Part shown: positions 4,926-6,076 of the stretch, piece by piece
Layout: each line of letters begins with the position of its first letter
Numbering within the stretch: position 1 is the first letter of the stretch
Origin: Opitutales bacterium
GTDB taxonomy: Bacteria > Verrucomicrobiota > Verrucomicrobiia > Opitutales > UBA2987
NCBI GenBank assembly: GCA_021772555.1
Contig: JAJFLT010000412.1
Coordinates: forward strand, 1 to 6,076
Direction of reading: 5' to 3'
DNA: 6,076 nucleotides
Position numbers and translations under genes: made by a program
Notes under the pieces: generated by a model
Told to the model about the DNA's origin: nothing
What the model saw: only the letters and a program-made list of their open reading frames with translations
Database searches by the model: none

Positions 4926-5750
4926 ATGCGTTTAACGGATAACGAAATCGAAGCCATCGCCCAAAAAATTGTGGCCAAAACGCCTTCTTCCGGACGGCGG
5001 CCGATCGTGGTCGGCAATTGGAAGATGCACAAGACGCCCTCCGAGGGAGAGGCTTTGGTGCGGGAATTGGCCGCCTTGGTGGAAACCGCCGATTGCGAAA
5101 TCGGCGTCGCACCCGCCTATCCCTGCCTGGGACAGGTGGGACGCGCGCTGGGCGGATCAAAGATTTCGCTTTGCGCCCAAAACGCCTACTGGGAAAAAGC
5201 GGGCGCTTTTACCGGAGAGGTCGCCATTGGCATGTTAACCGAACTCGGCGTTTCCCAAGTCATCATCGGCCACAGCGAACGACGGCAATTTTTCGGGGAA
5301 ACCGATGAAACCGTCAACCTTCGCGCCAAAGCGGTTCTCGAGGCTGGATTGGTTCCCATTCTCTGCGTAGGGGAATCCCTCCAGGAAAGGGATTCCGGGT
5401 TAACCCACGCCGTCGTCGATCGCCAGGTCAGGGGCGGATTGGCGGATCTATCCGGCAGTCAGGTCGCCGGTATGGTGCTGGCCTATGAACCTGTTTGGGC
5501 CATCGGCACGGGTAAGGTGGCCACGGTGGAAGAAGCCCAGGAGGTCCATTCCGTCATTCGCCAACTACTCGCCGAGCTCCACGACGCGCCGACAGCCGGT
5601 GCCGTGCGAATCCAATACGGAGGCAGCGTGAAGCCGGACAACGCCGCCCAGCTCTTGGCCCAACCGGATATCGATGGAGCTCTGGTGGGCGGAGCGGCTT
5701 TAAAAGCGACTGATTTTGCCGCCATCTGTATGGCCGCCAAAGCGGAGTAG
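4926..5750 (+). CDS. tpiA: triose-phosphate isomerase with N-terminal encapsulation peptide
   Basis: A 274-residue protein with a complete triose-phosphate isomerase, which interconverts glyceraldehyde 3-phosphate and dihydroxyacetone phosphate. Catalytic and binding residues are all present: Asn31 and Lys33 (GNWKMHK), His116 (GHSERR), Glu188 with loop 6 (YEPVWAIGTGK, 187-197), YGGSV (231-235) and GGAAL (255-259). The canonical enzyme would begin around residue 25 (RRPIVVGNWK). The extra 24 residues form an amphipathic helix, LTDNEIEAIAQKIVAK, and a short TPSSG linker, the form of a BMC encapsulation peptide. The enzyme is therefore predicted to act inside the shell, on the aldolase product. 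The ATG at 4926 is chosen because the peptide matches that of the next gene; the AGGA at 4906-4909 is 16 bases upstream, longer than usual. Confidence 0.93.
   Translation: MRLTDNEIEAIAQKIVAKTPSSGRRPIVVGNWKMHKTPSEGEALVRELAALVETADCEIGVAPAYPCLGQVGRALGGSKISLCAQNAYWEKAGAFTGEVAIGMLTELGVSQVIIGHSERRQFFGETDETVNLRAKAVLEAGLVPILCVGESLQERDSGLTHAVVDRQVRGGLADLSGSQVAGMVLAYEPVWAIGTGKVATVEEAQEVHSVIRQLLAELHDAPTAGAVRIQYGGSVKPDNAAQLLAQPDIDGALVGGAALKATDFAAICMAAKAE
4929..4979 (+). other. encapsulation peptide of triose-phosphate isomerase
   Basis: Residues 2-18 (RLTDNEIEAIAQKIVAK) form an amphipathic helix with Ile/Leu/Ala on one face. Residues 2-15 match residues 3-16 of the aldehyde dehydrogenase in 12 of 14 positions. 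The two coding stretches differ at 11 of 42 bases, eight of them silent, which points to selection on the peptide. Confidence 0.75.
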
Positions 5751-5803
5751 TTTTTTCAAAAAAAATATAATTTCGCGAATATCCTGCAGAAAGAAGTTTT
5801 AGG

Positions 5804-6076
5804 ATGATACGATTGACCGACCAAGAAATTGAAGCCATCGCGGAAAAGATAGCCCGGAGCCAGCAGGTGTCTCCATCGGCAGGAATACCCGCCGGTCTCG
5901 TTCCCTCTTCTGTTGGTCAAAACATGGGCGTATTTCCCACCGTGGACGCGGCTGTGGCGGCGGCTAAAATCGCTCAATTATCATGGGTGGCCCTCCCGCT
6001 CGACAAACGGCGGCGGATCATCGCCGCCATTCGCGAAGTGATGCTGGCCAACGCCGCTCCCCTGGCCAAGGCGGCC
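5804..6076 (+). CDS. aldehyde dehydrogenase, probably CoA-acylating (partial, 5' end)
   Basis: The first 91 codons of a gene that runs off the right edge with no stop. Residues 1-18 (IRLTDQEIEAIAEKIAR after Met) are an encapsulation-peptide helix. Residues ~19-42 are a flexible Ser/Pro/Gly linker. From ~43 (MGVFPTVDAAVAAAKIAQ, then PLDKRRRIIAAIREVM) the sequence is the N-terminal helical part of an aldehyde dehydrogenase, closest by eye to the CoA-acylating PduP/EutE group of BMCs. It would oxidise acetaldehyde from the aldolase to acetyl-CoA with NAD+. The catalytic Cys lies outside the window, so the CoA-acylating type is inferred. The ATG at 5804 fits the peptide alignment; a TTG at 5813 has better-spaced AGGA but would remove the conserved Arg-Leu. 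Confidence 0.88.
   Translation, partial: MIRLTDQEIEAIAEKIARSQQVSPSAGIPAGLVPSSVGQNMGVFPTVDAAVAAAKIAQLSWVALPLDKRRRIIAAIREVMLANAAPLAKAA
5810..5857 (+). other. encapsulation peptide of the aldehyde dehydrogenase
   Basis: Residues 3-18 (RLTDQEIEAIAEKIAR) form an amphipathic helix nearly identical to the one on the triose-phosphate isomerase, followed by a Ser/Pro/Gly linker. N-terminal peptides of this form direct PduP-type dehydrogenases to the BMC lumen. Confidence 0.75.

Noticed and set aside
4452..5160. Long minus-strand frames opposite the BMC-P and isomerase genes
   Set aside because: They lie opposite confidently assigned genes, are rich in Pro and Arg as expected from the complement of GC-rich coding sequence, and show no known domain.
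5751..5803. T-run/A-run, a TTCGCGAA palindrome and a TATAAT between the isomerase and dehydrogenase genes, considered as terminator or promoter
   Set aside because: There is no GC-rich stem followed by a U-tract, and no -35 at proper spacing. The gap is short and the two genes share a targeting peptide, so read-through in one operon is more likely.

Overview
The right two thirds of this window (about 2214 to the end) is the 5' part of a plus-strand bacterial microcompartment (BMC) operon. It looks like the class usually called sugar-phosphate utilising (SPU). In order it encodes an RpiB-like/DeoC fusion (sugar-phosphate isomerase fold plus deoxyribose-phosphate aldolase), a tandem-domain trimeric shell protein (BMC-T), a hexameric shell protein (BMC-H), a pentameric vertex protein (BMC-P, EutN/CcmL family), a triose-phosphate isomerase with an extra N-terminal targeting helix, and the start of an aldehyde dehydrogenase that runs off the right edge.

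The left third (30 to about 1943) is on the minus strand and looks like ordinary chromosome. It holds an EI24/CysZ-like membrane protein, an unrecognised 114-residue protein, a stand-alone tRNA-binding-domain protein, a 53-residue Cys-rich protein with a perfect ribosome binding site, and a doubtful 35-codon ORF just before it. About 270 bases of divergent intergenic DNA (1944-2213) separate the two blocks and should hold the operon's control region. They contain a strong inverted repeat (2068-2083) and a weak promoter-like pair (2174-2202).

Inferred pathway: the aldolase domain splits 2-deoxyribose 5-phosphate into acetaldehyde and glyceraldehyde 3-phosphate. The aldehyde dehydrogenase, whose N-terminus resembles CoA-acylating PduP/EutE enzymes, would turn acetaldehyde into acetyl-CoA. 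The triose-phosphate isomerase would turn glyceraldehyde 3-phosphate into dihydroxyacetone phosphate. All three enzyme polypeptides carry a short amphipathic helix of the encapsulation-peptide type. Those on the isomerase and the dehydrogenase are nearly identical; the one on the fusion protein appears to be internal, between its two enzymatic domains. The isomerase-fold domain has Asp where RpiB has its catalytic Cys, so its substrate is uncertain.

The organism is a bacterium of moderate GC. The small Cys-rich protein recalls short proteins I associate with Desulfobacterota (Deltaproteobacteria), but this is a weak assignment. The minus-strand block, especially the EI24-like gene, looks more AT-rich than the BMC genes.
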